From NCBI GenBank assembly GCA_019359595.1, contig JAHHGZ010000004.1:124001-188000 (forward strand): a stretch of DNA of 64,000 bases. The letters run 5' to 3'. Numbering within the stretch: position 1 is the stretch's first letter; each line of letters starts with the position of its first letter. The notes under the pieces were generated by a model. The model worked only from the letters and a program-made list of their open reading frames with translations, had not been told where the DNA came from and made no database searches. Source of the stretch: Cyanomargarita calcarea GSE-NOS-MK-12-04C. Lineage in GTDB: Bacteria; Cyanobacteriota; Cyanobacteriia; Cyanobacteriales; Nostocaceae. The position numbers and the translations under genes are program-made. This document shows, piece after piece, positions 44,257-53,187 of this stretch.

Positions 44257-46113
44257 TTAAAAAGGTAGTTTATCCAGCAATCCCAATGACCAACTAATGA
44301 AAAAGCCGAAGATGCTAATACCAATTAAGATAGTCAGCATATAACCTTGAGATTGACCAGAAGCGCTATATTTTAAACTTTGTCCGCCGAAAATTGCAAA
44401 AAACCCTACCAAGTTAACTAAACCATCAACTAGATAGCGATCGCTCCAAGCGGATATCTTAGAAAGTAATGCCACTGCACCCACCACCGTCAATTTGTAA
44501 ACTCGGTCAATGTAAAAGTCATAGCCCAACAAATCTTGGAAAAATCTCCACACCAGTACTGTGGATCTCGACCATGCTTTGTGCAGGTAAATCGTAGATC
44601 CGACACTTATGCCCAAAACGGTTGAGGAGACTAACAGCGAGACTACTGACCAATTCACGCTTTCCCAACTTGGTAGCAGGTACCATTGCTGCAACATCAA
44701 GGGTACTAACAACGTTATTATTGTTAAGGATACCATTGGCAATGCCATTGACCAACCAACTTCCGGCGCACGTCTGGTTTTTTGTTGCGGTTCCCCCCAA
44801 AATATCAACCGAAATACCCTGGTCAAATTTAATGCAGTCAATCCATTGACCAATACCAACACCCAAATTACCCAAGGACTAATTGTTGCCAACCCCTCAG
44901 CCCATGTCAACATCGCCCAAAAGCTACCCAAGGGAAGCAGCGCAACCATTCCAGCGGCTCCAACAATATAAGCTGTGGTGGTTGCTGGCATCCGCGACCA
45001 CAGACCCCCCATTTCTGTTAAGTCTTGGGTACCAGTAGTATAGATTACTGAACCTGAACTCATAAATAACAGAGCTTTGGCAAATGCATGAGTTAGCAGT
45101 AACATCAGTGCCACACCGCCCTGCTCCAATCCTACCGCTAAAAACACTAATCCCATGTATGCACTGGTGGAATGAGATAGCGCTCGCTTAATATCAATTT
45201 GGGCGATGGATACTAATGTTGCTCCAATTGCTGTCATTAGACCGATGATTACTAATGCATTCAACGCTATCGGTGATAGCACTAAAATTGGCTGTAGTTT
45301 AAATAGTACATAGGCACCACCAGCAACTACTAATGAGTTCCTCATCACAGATGCCGGGTTGGGACCTTCCATTGCCTCATCTAACCATAAGTGCAGCGGA
45401 AATTGGGCGCATTTTCCAGCAGGTCCCGCAATCAATGCCAAACAGATTAAAGTTGATGTCACTGGACTTAAATTCGCTGTTTGCGCCCATTCATACAAGT
45501 CGGAAAAGTTTAAACTCCCTGCAATTGTAGAAAGTGCTACCACTGCCATCAATAATAACAAGTCTCCCACCCGCTTTGTCCAAAAAGCATCTCGTGCTGC
45601 TGTCACTACTAGGGGTTGAGCGTACCAAAATCCCACCAACAAGTAGGTCGAAAGCGTCAGGACTTCCAAAAGTGCATAGCTGAGAAACAAAGAATCACTA
45701 ATCGCTAAACCACTCAGTGCTGCTTCAAAAAATCCCATCAAGGCAAAGAAACGCGCGATCGCCCAGTCCTTTTCCATGTAACCTAGGGCGTATATTTGCG
45801 CTAACATACTTAATCCTGTGATTAAAACTGTTGCCCCAATACTGACTGGTGAGATATCCAAGGCAAAGGATAAGTCAAAACCTGCTGCATTAAACCAAGT
45901 AATCAGAACACTTCGCGGTTCTGTAGCCCATATATCTTTGAAAATAACCAGGCTATGTAAAAAAGCCAAAACTGTCGTCAAGAAGTTTAAATATACTGCG
46001 GGTCTTGGTCCTGTCTGTTTTATTATTCCTATGGCCCACGGCAATGTCAGAATTGCACCGATTAAGCCGTAAAAAGGTACCCACCCACTTGTTGACAAGA
46101 GAAACTCATTCAT
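44257..46113 (-). CDS. ndhF4: NDH-1 subunit 5 (CO2-uptake type)
   Basis: A 618-residue NuoL/NdhF-family proton-pumping subunit. Typical stretches are MEKDWAIARFFALMGFFEAALSGLAISDS, split here as two parts around 110-140, AGPAGKCAQFPLHLWLDEAM near 225-245 and ALSHSTSAYMGLVFLAVGL near 310. Replacement of the canonical KSAQ by GKCAQFPLHLWL is typical of the NdhF3/NdhF4 group in CO2-uptake complexes. The start ATG 46113 has AAGGAAA upstream. It diverges from ccmK2 across a 636-base regulatory gap. Confidence 0.9.
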   Translation of the reverse strand: MNEFLLSTSGWVPFYGLIGAILTLPWAIGIIKQTGPRPAVYLNFLTTVLAFLHSLVIFKDIWATEPRSVLITWFNAAGFDLSFALDISPVSIGATVLITGLSMLAQIYALGYMEKDWAIARFFALMGFFEAALSGLAISDSLFLSYALLEVLTLSTYLLVGFWYAQPLVVTAARDAFWTKRVGDLLLLMAVVALSTIAGSLNFSDLYEWAQTANLSPVTSTLICLALIAGPAGKCAQFPLHLWLDEAMEGPNPASVMRNSLVVAGGAYVLFKLQPILVLSPIALNALVIIGLMTAIGATLVSIAQIDIKRALSHSTSAYMGLVFLAVGLEQGGVALMLLLTHAFAKALLFMSSGSVIYTTGTQDLTEMGGLWSRMPATTTAYIVGAAGMVALLPLGSFWAMLTWAEGLATISPWVIWVLVLVNGLTALNLTRVFRLIFWGEPQQKTRRAPEVGWSMALPMVSLTIITLLVPLMLQQWYLLPSWESVNWSVVSLLVSSTVLGISVGSTIYLHKAWSRSTVLVWRFFQDLLGYDFYIDRVYKLTVVGAVALLSKISAWSDRYLVDGLVNLVGFFAIFGGQSLKYSASGQSQGYMLTILIGISIFGFFISWSLGLLDKLPF

Positions 46114-46749
46114 TTAAATTTCCTTTTACGTAACAGCTTTTAATTATTTTCCACTTGTGAAATACTTTCGGTTCAACTGAATATTTTTTAGTGTTATTTT
46201 TTTAAATATTCTTTTTTTATTTTCAACTTCATTCTGAAAAAAAATATGAGAACAGTTATAATATTTTCTTCCAATTAAAGTTGTATTTCTTAAAGCCAAC
46301 CATTGCTTACCCGGTTGGATTTTCTAATCTAACAAGACTAATTTATATCCATTATAACAAATTATTATATATATTTTCAATAATTTTTTACCCACGCAGC
46401 AAAAACCTAGGAAAGACAGTAGGAGCAGTCCCTGAGTATTTTGCTATTCCCCTAGACGCGGAATTTCCGCTGTTATTTATCCGCCAATCACTAATGTAAT
46501 AAAAAAATTATAAAACATAAGTGGCTCAAGAAAGGAAACTATGAATTTTCGCTCTCGTCGAATCGCACTATGACGTTTTGTTAAGTTTTTATTAACTATA
46601 TTATTATAAAGTATCATATAAATTTATATTGCCATGAGTGCCAAGGTTTTCTATGCTTAATTTAGAAATGCTTTTATGCCTCATAATTGGCATTCCCGTC
46701 AAAAATTTGTTTTGACAGTACCTAGTATTAACTTTGTGGGAGTTTTGCG
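46114..46749. promoter_or_regulatory. Divergent ndhF4 / ccm operon promoter region
   Basis: An AT-rich 636-base gap that must contain promoters for both CO2-uptake and carboxysome operons. It includes a LysR-type dyad (46580-46596) and a very short frame (46541-46573) behind AGGAAACT. No insertion or RNA gene is visible. Confidence 0.5.
46580..46596. promoter_or_regulatory. Candidate LysR-type operator upstream of ccmK2
   Basis: GTTAA (46580-46584) and TTAAC (46592-46596) form a dyad with a 7-base AT spacer, close to the TTA-N(7-8)-TAA pattern of CbbR/CmpR-type regulators. It is 154 bases before ccmK2. A LysR gene of the RbcR type is encoded at the end of the same locus. Confidence 0.35.
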
Positions 46750-47058
46750 ATGCCGATTGCGGTTGGAATGATTGAAACCAAAGGTTTTCCGGCGGTAGTA
46801 GAAGCAGCGGATGCGATGGTAAAAGCTGCTCGGGTAACTTTAGTTGGGTATGAAAAAATAGGTAGCGCTCGCGTTACTGTGATTGTCCGGGGTGATGTTT
46901 CAGAGGTACAAGCTTCAGTAGCAGCGGGAATTGAAGCAGCAAGAAGAGTCAACGGTGGTGAAGTATTATCAACTCACATCATTGCCCGTCCTCACGAAAA
47001 CTTGGAGTACGTGTTGCCGATTCGATATACCGAAGCAGTAGATCAGTTCCGCACCTAA
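46750..47058 (+). CDS. ccmK2: Carboxysome shell hexamer protein CcmK2
   Basis: A 102-residue single BMC-domain protein forming hexagonal tiles of the beta-carboxysome shell. It begins [21 protein letters not shown] and contains [15 protein letters not shown] around the pore and [20 protein letters not shown] near the end. Length and lack of C-terminal extension fit CcmK2; the next gene has the extension typical of CcmK1. GGGAG lies upstream of the ATG. It is first in the ccm operon. Confidence 0.96.
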   Translation: MPIAVGMIETKGFPAVVEAADAMVKAARVTLVGYEKIGSARVTVIVRGDVSEVQASVAAGIEAARRVNGGEVLSTHIIARPHENLEYVLPIRYTEAVDQFRT

Positions 47059-47236
47059 AATTTTTAGATTTTGGATTTACCCCTTTTGGCATCTGCTGTA
47101 TGCTTCTAGAATTTTATCCAATGATAATTCTAGATATATTTTCCAGTAAATGAGCCAAGGTATAAATCAAGATAAAATCTCAAATAAGCAATGAATTCTG
47201 TACGCGTTTATAAAGCTGGTTAAGGATTAAAAGAGT

Positions 47237-47581
47237 ATGTCAATTGCAGTTGGAATGGTGGAAACCCTGGGCTTTCCGGCAGTGGTGGAAGCAGCAGATG
47301 CGATGGTGAAAGCTGCTCGTGTCACTTTAGTCGGATATGAAAAAATCGGTAGCGGTCGGGTGACTGTAATTGTCCGGGGAGACGTTTCGGAAGTTCAAGC
47401 TTCAGTCGGTGCTGGAGTTGAGTCAGTTAAGCGAGTCAATGGTGGACAAGTACTGTCTACTCACATCATTGCTCGTCCCCATGAAAACCTGGAATATGTA
47501 CTGCCAATTAGATATACCGAAGATGTTGAGCAGTTCCGGGAAGATGTGAACGCGATTCGTCCTTACGGCAGAAGACCATAA
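47237..47581 (+). CDS. ccmK1: Carboxysome shell hexamer protein CcmK1
   Basis: A 114-residue BMC-domain paralogue of the preceding gene with the same pore region ([15 protein letters not shown]) and a longer C-terminal tail ([20 protein letters not shown]), which is the CcmK1 feature. The two differ mainly in the tail and a few surface positions. It is separated from ccmK2 by 178 bases and from ccmL by 6 bases. Confidence 0.95.
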   Translation: MSIAVGMVETLGFPAVVEAADAMVKAARVTLVGYEKIGSGRVTVIVRGDVSEVQASVGAGVESVKRVNGGQVLSTHIIARPHENLEYVLPIRYTEDVEQFREDVNAIRPYGRRP

Positions 47582-47587
47582 CGAATA

Positions 47588-47890
47588 ATGCAAATCGCTA
47601 AAGTTCGCGGCACAGTAGTTAGCACTCAAAAAGATCCAAGTCTTCGGGGAGTAAAACTACTGTTGTTGCAGTTAGTAGATGAAGAAGGAAATCTGTTGCC
47701 TACCTATGAAGTGGCAGCAGATAACGTGGGTGCGGGATTCGATGAGTGGGTACTTGTCAGTCGCAACAGTGCTGCCAGACAAGTTCTGGGCAACGAACAG
47801 CGTCCTTTGGATGCTGCTGTGGTGGCGATAATTGATACAGTTCATGTTGAAGATCGCGTTATTTACAGTAAAAAAGATCAGTATCGATAG
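47588..47890 (+). CDS. ccmL: Carboxysome vertex pentamer protein
   Basis: A 100-residue EutN/CcmL-family protein that closes the twelve vertices of the icosahedral carboxysome. It starts MQIAKVRGTVVSTQKDPSL and has GVKLLLLQLVDEEG and GAGFDEWVLVSRNSAARQV. It follows ccmK1 by 6 bases. Confidence 0.96.
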   Translation: MQIAKVRGTVVSTQKDPSLRGVKLLLLQLVDEEGNLLPTYEVAADNVGAGFDEWVLVSRNSAARQVLGNEQRPLDAAVVAIIDTVHVEDRVIYSKKDQYR

Positions 47891-47988
47891 GAGTGTGGTT
47901 AGTAGTTAATGGTTAGTGGTTAGTAGAAAACAACTAACAATCAACGACCAACAACTAACCAAGAGATTAAGTCATGAGGAATCAAGCA

Positions 47989-49992
47989 ATGGCAGTCCGC
48001 AGCACAGCGGCAGCACCCCCAACGCCGTGGTCAAAAAGTTTAGCAGAGCCACAAATCCATCAAACGGTTTACGTGCATTCGCTTTCCCATGTAATTGGAG
48101 ATGTCCGAATTGGTGCGAATGTCATAATCGCTCCAGGCACTTTAGTTCGAGCGGATGAAGGTACTCCTTTTTATATCGGTGATGGGACTAATCTTCAAGA
48201 TGGTGTTGTCATTCATGGATTAGAAGAGGGACGAGTAGTTGGTGATGATAACAGCCAGTACTCCGTATGGATTGGCAATAATGCTTCCATTACCCACATG
48301 GCTCTAATTCATGGACCAGCCTATGTAGGAGATAACTGCTTTATTGGCTTTCGTTCTACAGTGTTTAACGCCAGAGTGGGTGCAGGTTGCATCGTGATGA
48401 TGCACGCTTTAATTCAAGACGTGGAAATTCCTCCAGGAAAATATGTGCCTTCAGGGGCAATAATTACTAACCAACAGCAAGCCGATCGTCTACCAGATGT
48501 GCAAGCTAGTGATGTAGAGTTTTCCCATCATGTGGTTGGGATTAACCAGTCGCTGCGTGCCGGTTACCTCTGTGCTGCGGATAACAAATGCATTGCACCT
48601 ATCCGGGATGAGATAGTTAGAAATACTACAAGTAATAGGTCAAAAGGATTCGGGGGGAATGGTACTGTGTCGAGCGCAAGTTTAAGTAGAGAGACGGTTG
48701 AGCAAGTTCGCCATCTTTTGGAGCAGGGGTATAAAATTGGGACAGAACACGTAGACCAGCGGCGGTTCCGCACTGGTTCTTGGCAAAGTTGTTCTCCAAT
48801 ATCTGTGGGTTCAACCCAAGATGCGGTTGCGACTTTGGAAAATTGTTTGCGAGAACATAGCGGAGAGTATGTCCGCTTATTTGGTATTGAACCCAATGGC
48901 AGACGCAGGGTATTAGAAACTATTATCCAAAGGCCAGACGGCATGGTTAATAGTGGTACCACAGCTAAGGTTCCCAAAGTTAGTAGCAGCAACGGTAACG
49001 GAAATTATACTGCTAGCTACAACGGAAATTCTGGACTGAGCCAAGAAACCGTCGAGCAGGTACAAAAGCTACTAGCAGGTGGTTACAAAATTGGTATGGA
49101 ACACGTAGATGAACGGCGCTTCCGGACTGGTTCTTGGCAGAGTTGCACTCCTCTAGCCTCTAGCAATGAACGAGAAGTCATCACAGCATTAGAAGGCTGT
49201 CTTCAAGAACATGTGGGCGAGTACGTGCGGTTAGTTGGTATTGACTCCAAAGCCAAGAAACGGGTATTGGAAGCTATTATCCAAAGACCAAACGGTGCAG
49301 CACCACAGTCTAACGGGAATAAATCTGTAGCATCTTTCAGCCCTGCAGGTAGTAGCAGTTCTGTTAAAACCAGCACTCGCTTGGATACAGAATTCGTAGA
49401 CAAGCTGCGGCAACTGTTAGCAGGTGGTAACAAAATTAGTGCCGAACACGTAGACGAACGCCGTTTCCGGATGGGTTCTTGGACTAGCTGCGGTCAAATT
49501 CAAGCAACCTCTATTGGCGATGCGATCGCGGGATTAGAAGGATATCTCTCCGAATATCAAGGCGAATATGTGCGGTTGGTAGGTGTTGACCCCAAAGCCA
49601 AGAGACGGGTATTGGAAGCTATTATCCAAAGACCAAACAGTCCAGCACCTCAGTCTAACGGTAATAAGGCTGTAGCATATGAAGCACCTGCTGGAAATAG
49701 TTCTAGTCGCAGTTCTGTTGCAACCAGCACTCGTTTGGATACAGAAGTAGTAGACAAGCTGCGACAATTGCTAGCCGGTGGTAACAAAATAAGCGCCGAA
49801 CACGTAGACGAACGCCGTTTCCGGATGGGTTCTTGGAGTAGCTGCGGTCAAATTGAGGCAACTTCTATTGGCGATGCGATCGCAGGATTAGAAGGATATT
49901 TGTCTGAATACCAAGGCGAATACGTGCGGTTAATTGGCATTGACCCCAAAGCCAAGCGTAGGGTGTTGGAAACGATTATCCAACGACCGTAA
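47989..49992 (+). CDS. ccmM: Carboxysome scaffold protein with gamma-carbonic-anhydrase domain and four SSU-like repeats
   Basis: About 667 residues. Residues 1 to about 215 are a gamma-carbonic-anhydrase-like left-handed helix ([40 protein letters not shown]). A cysteine pair, Cys195 and Cys201 ([11 protein letters not shown]), matches the redox disulfide reported for catalytically active CcmM. Four Rubisco-small-subunit-like modules begin near residues 235, 353, 468 and 586, each with EHVD-x-RRFR-x-GSW. They condense Rubisco. The ATG at 47989 ([14 protein letters not shown]) is chosen over 47974 because GAGG lies 9 bases upstream and it is the family start. Modules 3 and 4 are nearly identical at DNA level. 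An internal start for the short M35-type form is likely but was not located. Confidence 0.96.
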   Translation: MAVRSTAAAPPTPWSKSLAEPQIHQTVYVHSLSHVIGDVRIGANVIIAPGTLVRADEGTPFYIGDGTNLQDGVVIHGLEEGRVVGDDNSQYSVWIGNNASITHMALIHGPAYVGDNCFIGFRSTVFNARVGAGCIVMMHALIQDVEIPPGKYVPSGAIITNQQQADRLPDVQASDVEFSHHVVGINQSLRAGYLCAADNKCIAPIRDEIVRNTTSNRSKGFGGNGTVSSASLSRETVEQVRHLLEQGYKIGTEHVDQRRFRTGSWQSCSPISVGSTQDAVATLENCLREHSGEYVRLFGIEPNGRRRVLETIIQRPDGMVNSGTTAKVPKVSSSNGNGNYTASYNGNSGLSQETVEQVQKLLAGGYKIGMEHVDERRFRTGSWQSCTPLASSNEREVITALEGCLQEHVGEYVRLVGIDSKAKKRVLEAIIQRPNGAAPQSNGNKSVASFSPAGSSSSVKTSTRLDTEFVDKLRQLLAGGNKISAEHVDERRFRMGSWTSCGQIQATSIGDAIAGLEGYLSEYQGEYVRLVGVDPKAKRRVLEAIIQRPNSPAPQSNGNKAVAYEAPAGNSSSRSSVATSTRLDTEVVDKLRQLLAGGNKISAEHVDERRFRMGSWSSCGQIEATSIGDAIAGLEGYLSEYQGEYVRLIGIDPKAKRRVLETIIQRP

Positions 49993-50006
49993 TGAGTTAG
50001 TTGTTA

Positions 50007-50105
50007 TGTTAGTTGTTGGTTGTTGGTTGTTGGTTGTTGGTTGTTGGTTGTTTACTCCTAACCACTAACCACTAACCACTAACAACCAACCACTAACCAC
50101 TAACT
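50007..50105. repeat. Heptamer repeat hairpin between ccmM and ccmN
   Basis: About seven copies of a GTTGGTT-type unit are followed by copies of the complementary CCACTAA-type unit, so the tract can fold back on itself. A smaller version lies between ccmL and ccmM (47893-47965). These are heptamer-type repeats; in-operon hairpins could tune relative expression or merely be tolerated. Confidence 0.8.
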
Positions 50106-50141
50106 TTCTATTTTTTTTCGGCTACATAGGTTATAAATTTC

Positions 50142-50825
50142 ATGTCTGTGCCGCCACTGCGCCTAGGTACAAACTTCGATTCTCACATCAGTGGCGAGGT
50201 GATTATTCATCCTTCGGCGGTACTCGCACCAGGGGTGATACTCCAAGCGGCTCCAAATAGCAACATTATCATCGGTCCGGGGGTTTGTGTTGGCATGGGG
50301 TCTATACTCCAAGTTCACAAAGGTACCCTAGAGATAGAGGCAGGAGTCAACCTAGGAGCCGGTTTTTTAATGGTTGGTGAAGGTAAAATTGGGATAAGTG
50401 CTTGTATTGGTTCAGCGACCACAATCTTGAACTGCTCAGTTGAGGCTGGACGAGTAATAGCACCTGGTTCAATTTTGGGGGATACCAGTCGGCGAATTTC
50501 TGGATTTTCAGAATCGGTGACTAATGAAACAAAACAGCCAGAACCACTCCCTGAAGGAGATTCGGAGATGGCTTCATCGGGAGAGGGAGACAATAACCAC
50601 TCAACCACCGATTCCGTAAGTGAAAACTCTCAGCATCCCCTAAATGGAAATCATGCAACTTTGGACTCACCAACCACCCAGAACTCAGAAAAGGCTTCCA
50701 TTGACTCCCTGAACAATTTCGGCGCTCACGTTTATGGACAAGGGAACATACAACGACTGTTGATCGCATTATTTCCACACAGGCAATCCTTGAGTAAACC
50801 ACTTTCTGACGAAAAGTCTGAGTAA
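50142..50825 (+). CDS. ccmN: Carboxysome adaptor protein CcmN
   Basis: A 227-residue protein. Residues 10-125 form a hexapeptide-repeat beta-helix (GEVIIHPSAVLAPGVIL, GAGFLMVGEGKIGISACIGS) that binds CcmM. A Pro/Ser/Glu-rich flexible linker follows, then the C-terminal encapsulation peptide, an amphipathic helix (VYGQGNIQRLLIALFPHRQ, about residues 196-214), which recruits the shell protein CcmK2. All three parts expected of CcmN are present. Confidence 0.95.
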   Translation: MSVPPLRLGTNFDSHISGEVIIHPSAVLAPGVILQAAPNSNIIIGPGVCVGMGSILQVHKGTLEIEAGVNLGAGFLMVGEGKIGISACIGSATTILNCSVEAGRVIAPGSILGDTSRRISGFSESVTNETKQPEPLPEGDSEMASSGEGDNNHSTTDSVSENSQHPLNGNHATLDSPTTQNSEKASIDSLNNFGAHVYGQGNIQRLLIALFPHRQSLSKPLSDEKSE

Positions 50826-50890
50826 GTGTTAATTGTGAGTTGTGAGTTTTGAATCGTGCAACTAACAATTGAGTATTCTGGAGATAAATT

Positions 50891-51748
50891 ATGGAAGCTT
50901 ATAATCGACAGTCTATTGGTAAGGTTCAACCGTCACGTCATAAAAGAGACTTTAGCGATACAGCCTTGGGTTTAGTTTCTACCCGCAGTTTTCCAGCGAT
51001 CGTTGGAACAGCTGACATGATGCTAAAATCTGCTGGCGTTCACCTAGTTGGCTATGAAAAGATTGGCGGTGGTCACTGTACTGCCATTGTCCGGGGTGGA
51101 ATCGCTGATGTTCGTCTGGCAGTCGAAGCAGGGGTTCAAACTGCCGAACAATTTGGTCAGTTGGTTTCTAGCTTGGTGATTGCCCGACCATTCCCTAACC
51201 TAGAGGTAGTGTTACCAATTGTCACTCGCCTAGGTGTATTTGCTGAAGATGGTCGTTACAGCCGTTTGAGCAACTTAGCAGTTGGTTTGGTCGAAACACG
51301 GGGATTTCCGGCAATGGTAGGAGCCGCTGATGCCATGCTCAAAGCCGCTGATGTTCAATTAGCAGCTTATGAAAAAATCGGTTCGGGTTTGTGTACAGCT
51401 ATTATTCGCGGTACTGTAGCGAATGTTGCGGTAGCAGTGGAAGCTGGAATGTTTGAGGCCGAACGCATCGGGGAGTTGAACGCTGTGATGGTCATTCCCA
51501 GACCTCTGGACGATTTGGAGCAAACCTTACCTTTAGCAAGTTGTTGGATAGAAGAACGTCAACCGCTAAGGGTCGCAGTGAAAATCAAAGAGAAAGAGCA
51601 AATTGCAGAAAAAGAATTCCTACAGTTACCAGAAAGGGTACCAGTGAAAATCAAAGAGCAAGTTACAGAAAAAGAATTGTTAGAGTTACCCGAGGAAGCT
51701 TGGTTACCTCTAAAAGTTACAGAAGAATCATACACATCCGAAATATAA
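50891..51748 (+). CDS. ccmO: Tandem-BMC carboxysome shell protein CcmO
   Basis: A 285-residue protein with two fused BMC domains, about residues 28-118 (GLVSTRSFPAIVGTADMMLK) and 130-220 (GLVETRGFPAMVGAADAMLK), forming pseudohexameric trimers needed for carboxysome assembly. Unusually it has a charged C-terminal tail of about 65 residues with an internal duplication (VKIKEKEQIAEKEFLQLPE, then VKIKEQVTEKELLELPE). It is the last ccm gene and is followed by the inverted repeat at 51754-51790. Confidence 0.93.
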   Translation: MEAYNRQSIGKVQPSRHKRDFSDTALGLVSTRSFPAIVGTADMMLKSAGVHLVGYEKIGGGHCTAIVRGGIADVRLAVEAGVQTAEQFGQLVSSLVIARPFPNLEVVLPIVTRLGVFAEDGRYSRLSNLAVGLVETRGFPAMVGAADAMLKAADVQLAAYEKIGSGLCTAIIRGTVANVAVAVEAGMFEAERIGELNAVMVIPRPLDDLEQTLPLASCWIEERQPLRVAVKIKEKEQIAEKEFLQLPERVPVKIKEQVTEKELLELPEEAWLPLKVTEESYTSEI

Positions 51749-51753
51749 AAAAA

Positions 51754-51790
51754 CGTTGTACACACCTAGCGGGACGAGGTTAGTACAACG
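51754..51790 (+). terminator. Hairpin at the end of the ccm operon
   Basis: CGTTGTAC (51754-51761) pairs with GTACAACG (51783-51790), with an inner ACCT/AGGT pairing. No U-tract follows, so intrinsic termination is uncertain, but the position 6 bases after the ccmO stop is suggestive. Confidence 0.5.
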
Positions 51791-52043
51791 CTGGCTACTA
51801 TCCCCTAGAAAAAACAACCTTCAAGATGTGCAACGTTAGTAAAGAAGGCATCTTACGCTTTGCTTGTTGTTTTCATATTAACTGGAAAATTCCATAAATA
51901 AAATAGCATTTATTTAATAAATAACATAGATAAATATCTATATACTCAAGTCGTAATTTTGAGTGAGGGAAACTTATATATTGGTGAGTATTAAGTGATA
52001 CTAAATTTATATCTATAAATTAGAACTTAGAGGAGAATCGTCA

Positions 52044-52988
52044 TTGAACCAAGCGACCCTGCACCAGTTAAAGGTGTTTGAAGCAGCGGCACGACACGGT
52101 AGTTTTACTCGTGCAGCCGAGGAACTGTTTCTCACTCAACCCACTGTTTCGATGCAAATTAAGCAACTCACAAAATCGGTGGGGTTGCCATTATTTGAGC
52201 AGGTGGGTAAGCGTCTATACTTAACAGAGGCGGGACGAGAATTATTTGCCACTTGTCGTCAGATTTTCGAGACTATAGACCAATTTCAAATGAAAGTGGC
52301 AGATTTGAAAGGGTTGAAACAGGGGCAATTGCGCTTGGCGGTGATTACGACAGCAAAATATTTTATACCGCGTTTGTTGGGTCCATTTTGCGAACTTTAT
52401 CCCGGCATTGATATTGCGCTGCAAGTAACAAACCATGAAGGCATTCTGGAACGGATGACAAGTAACTTAGATGACTTGTACATCATGAGCCAAGTGCCAG
52501 AACATCTGGATGTGAATTTTCAAGCGTTTTTAGAAAATCCCTTGGTCGTTTTGGCACCAATGAATCATCCGCTAGCTCATGAGAAAAATATTCCCATACA
52601 ACGTCTTGCTGAAGAACCTTTTATCATGCGGGAACCAGGTTCCGGCACTCGTCGCTCCATTCAACAGCTTTTAGATGAACATCAAGTAACGGTGAAAGTG
52701 AAGTTGGAATTGGGTAGTAACGAGGCCATTAAACAAGCGATCGCCGGCGGTTTGGGAATATCTGTTTTATCTCGTCATACTTTAATGCCAGAACCGGCAG
52801 TTTCGGAAGTGACTATTTTGGATGTAGAACACTTTCCGATTAAGCGAGATTGGTATATGGTTTACCCGAATGGTAAGCAGATATCTATCGTTGCTCGTAC
52901 TTATTTTGAATATCTCTTAGATGCGGCAACAAAGTTTTCAGTGGAAATGAATGCTGCGAAAAATGTCAAGGTGGAGGAAAGTTGTTAA
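52044..52988 (+). CDS. rbcR: LysR-type transcriptional regulator, RbcR/CmpR-like
   Basis: A 314-residue LysR regulator: N-terminal winged helix (LHQLKVFEAAARHGSFTRAA, LTQPTVSMQIKQL) and a two-lobed effector domain. It begins at a TTG (52044) with GAGGAG 8 bases upstream; no in-frame ATG precedes the helix-turn-helix. The closest known group is the cyanobacterial RbcR/CmpR/NdhR set that senses carbon metabolites and controls Rubisco or CO2-uptake genes. Its position 296 bases after ccmO supports that. Which paralogue it is cannot be settled without a tree. Confidence 0.85.
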   Translation: MNQATLHQLKVFEAAARHGSFTRAAEELFLTQPTVSMQIKQLTKSVGLPLFEQVGKRLYLTEAGRELFATCRQIFETIDQFQMKVADLKGLKQGQLRLAVITTAKYFIPRLLGPFCELYPGIDIALQVTNHEGILERMTSNLDDLYIMSQVPEHLDVNFQAFLENPLVVLAPMNHPLAHEKNIPIQRLAEEPFIMREPGSGTRRSIQQLLDEHQVTVKVKLELGSNEAIKQAIAGGLGISVLSRHTLMPEPAVSEVTILDVEHFPIKRDWYMVYPNGKQISIVARTYFEYLLDAATKFSVEMNAAKNVKVEESC

Positions 52989-52998
52989 ATTAAATTGG

Positions 52999-53038
52999 TA
53001 ACCGATAATTTACGCATTGACTAATTGCTTATCCGTTA
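52999..53038. repeat. Hairpin repeat, copy 3 of the TAACGGATAA family
   Basis: TAACCGATAA (52999-53008, one mismatch) pairs with TTATCCGTTA (53029-53038) across a 20-base loop, downstream of the LysR gene. Confidence 0.65.
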
Positions 53039-53187
53039 CATCTACCTGCATAACTGAGTTCTCATGCCGATGAAAGTTGATTTGACAATTATCGCTCCTC
53101 TTATTTTAGCCAACCCCGAGCAAGCTAAAGTCGAGTCTCAAGTACTATATTAACCAGCATAACCATTCACAATGGAGAAAACTGGCA

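Noticed and set aside
46541-46573. Ten-codon frame behind AGGAAACT upstream of ccmK2, possible leader peptide
   Set aside because: Too short to distinguish from chance and nearly 180 bases from ccmK2; no attenuator structure follows.
53064-53153. 29-codon frame upstream of the MuiA-family gene
   Set aside because: Short, no membrane helix or motif, and no ribosome-binding site that stands out.
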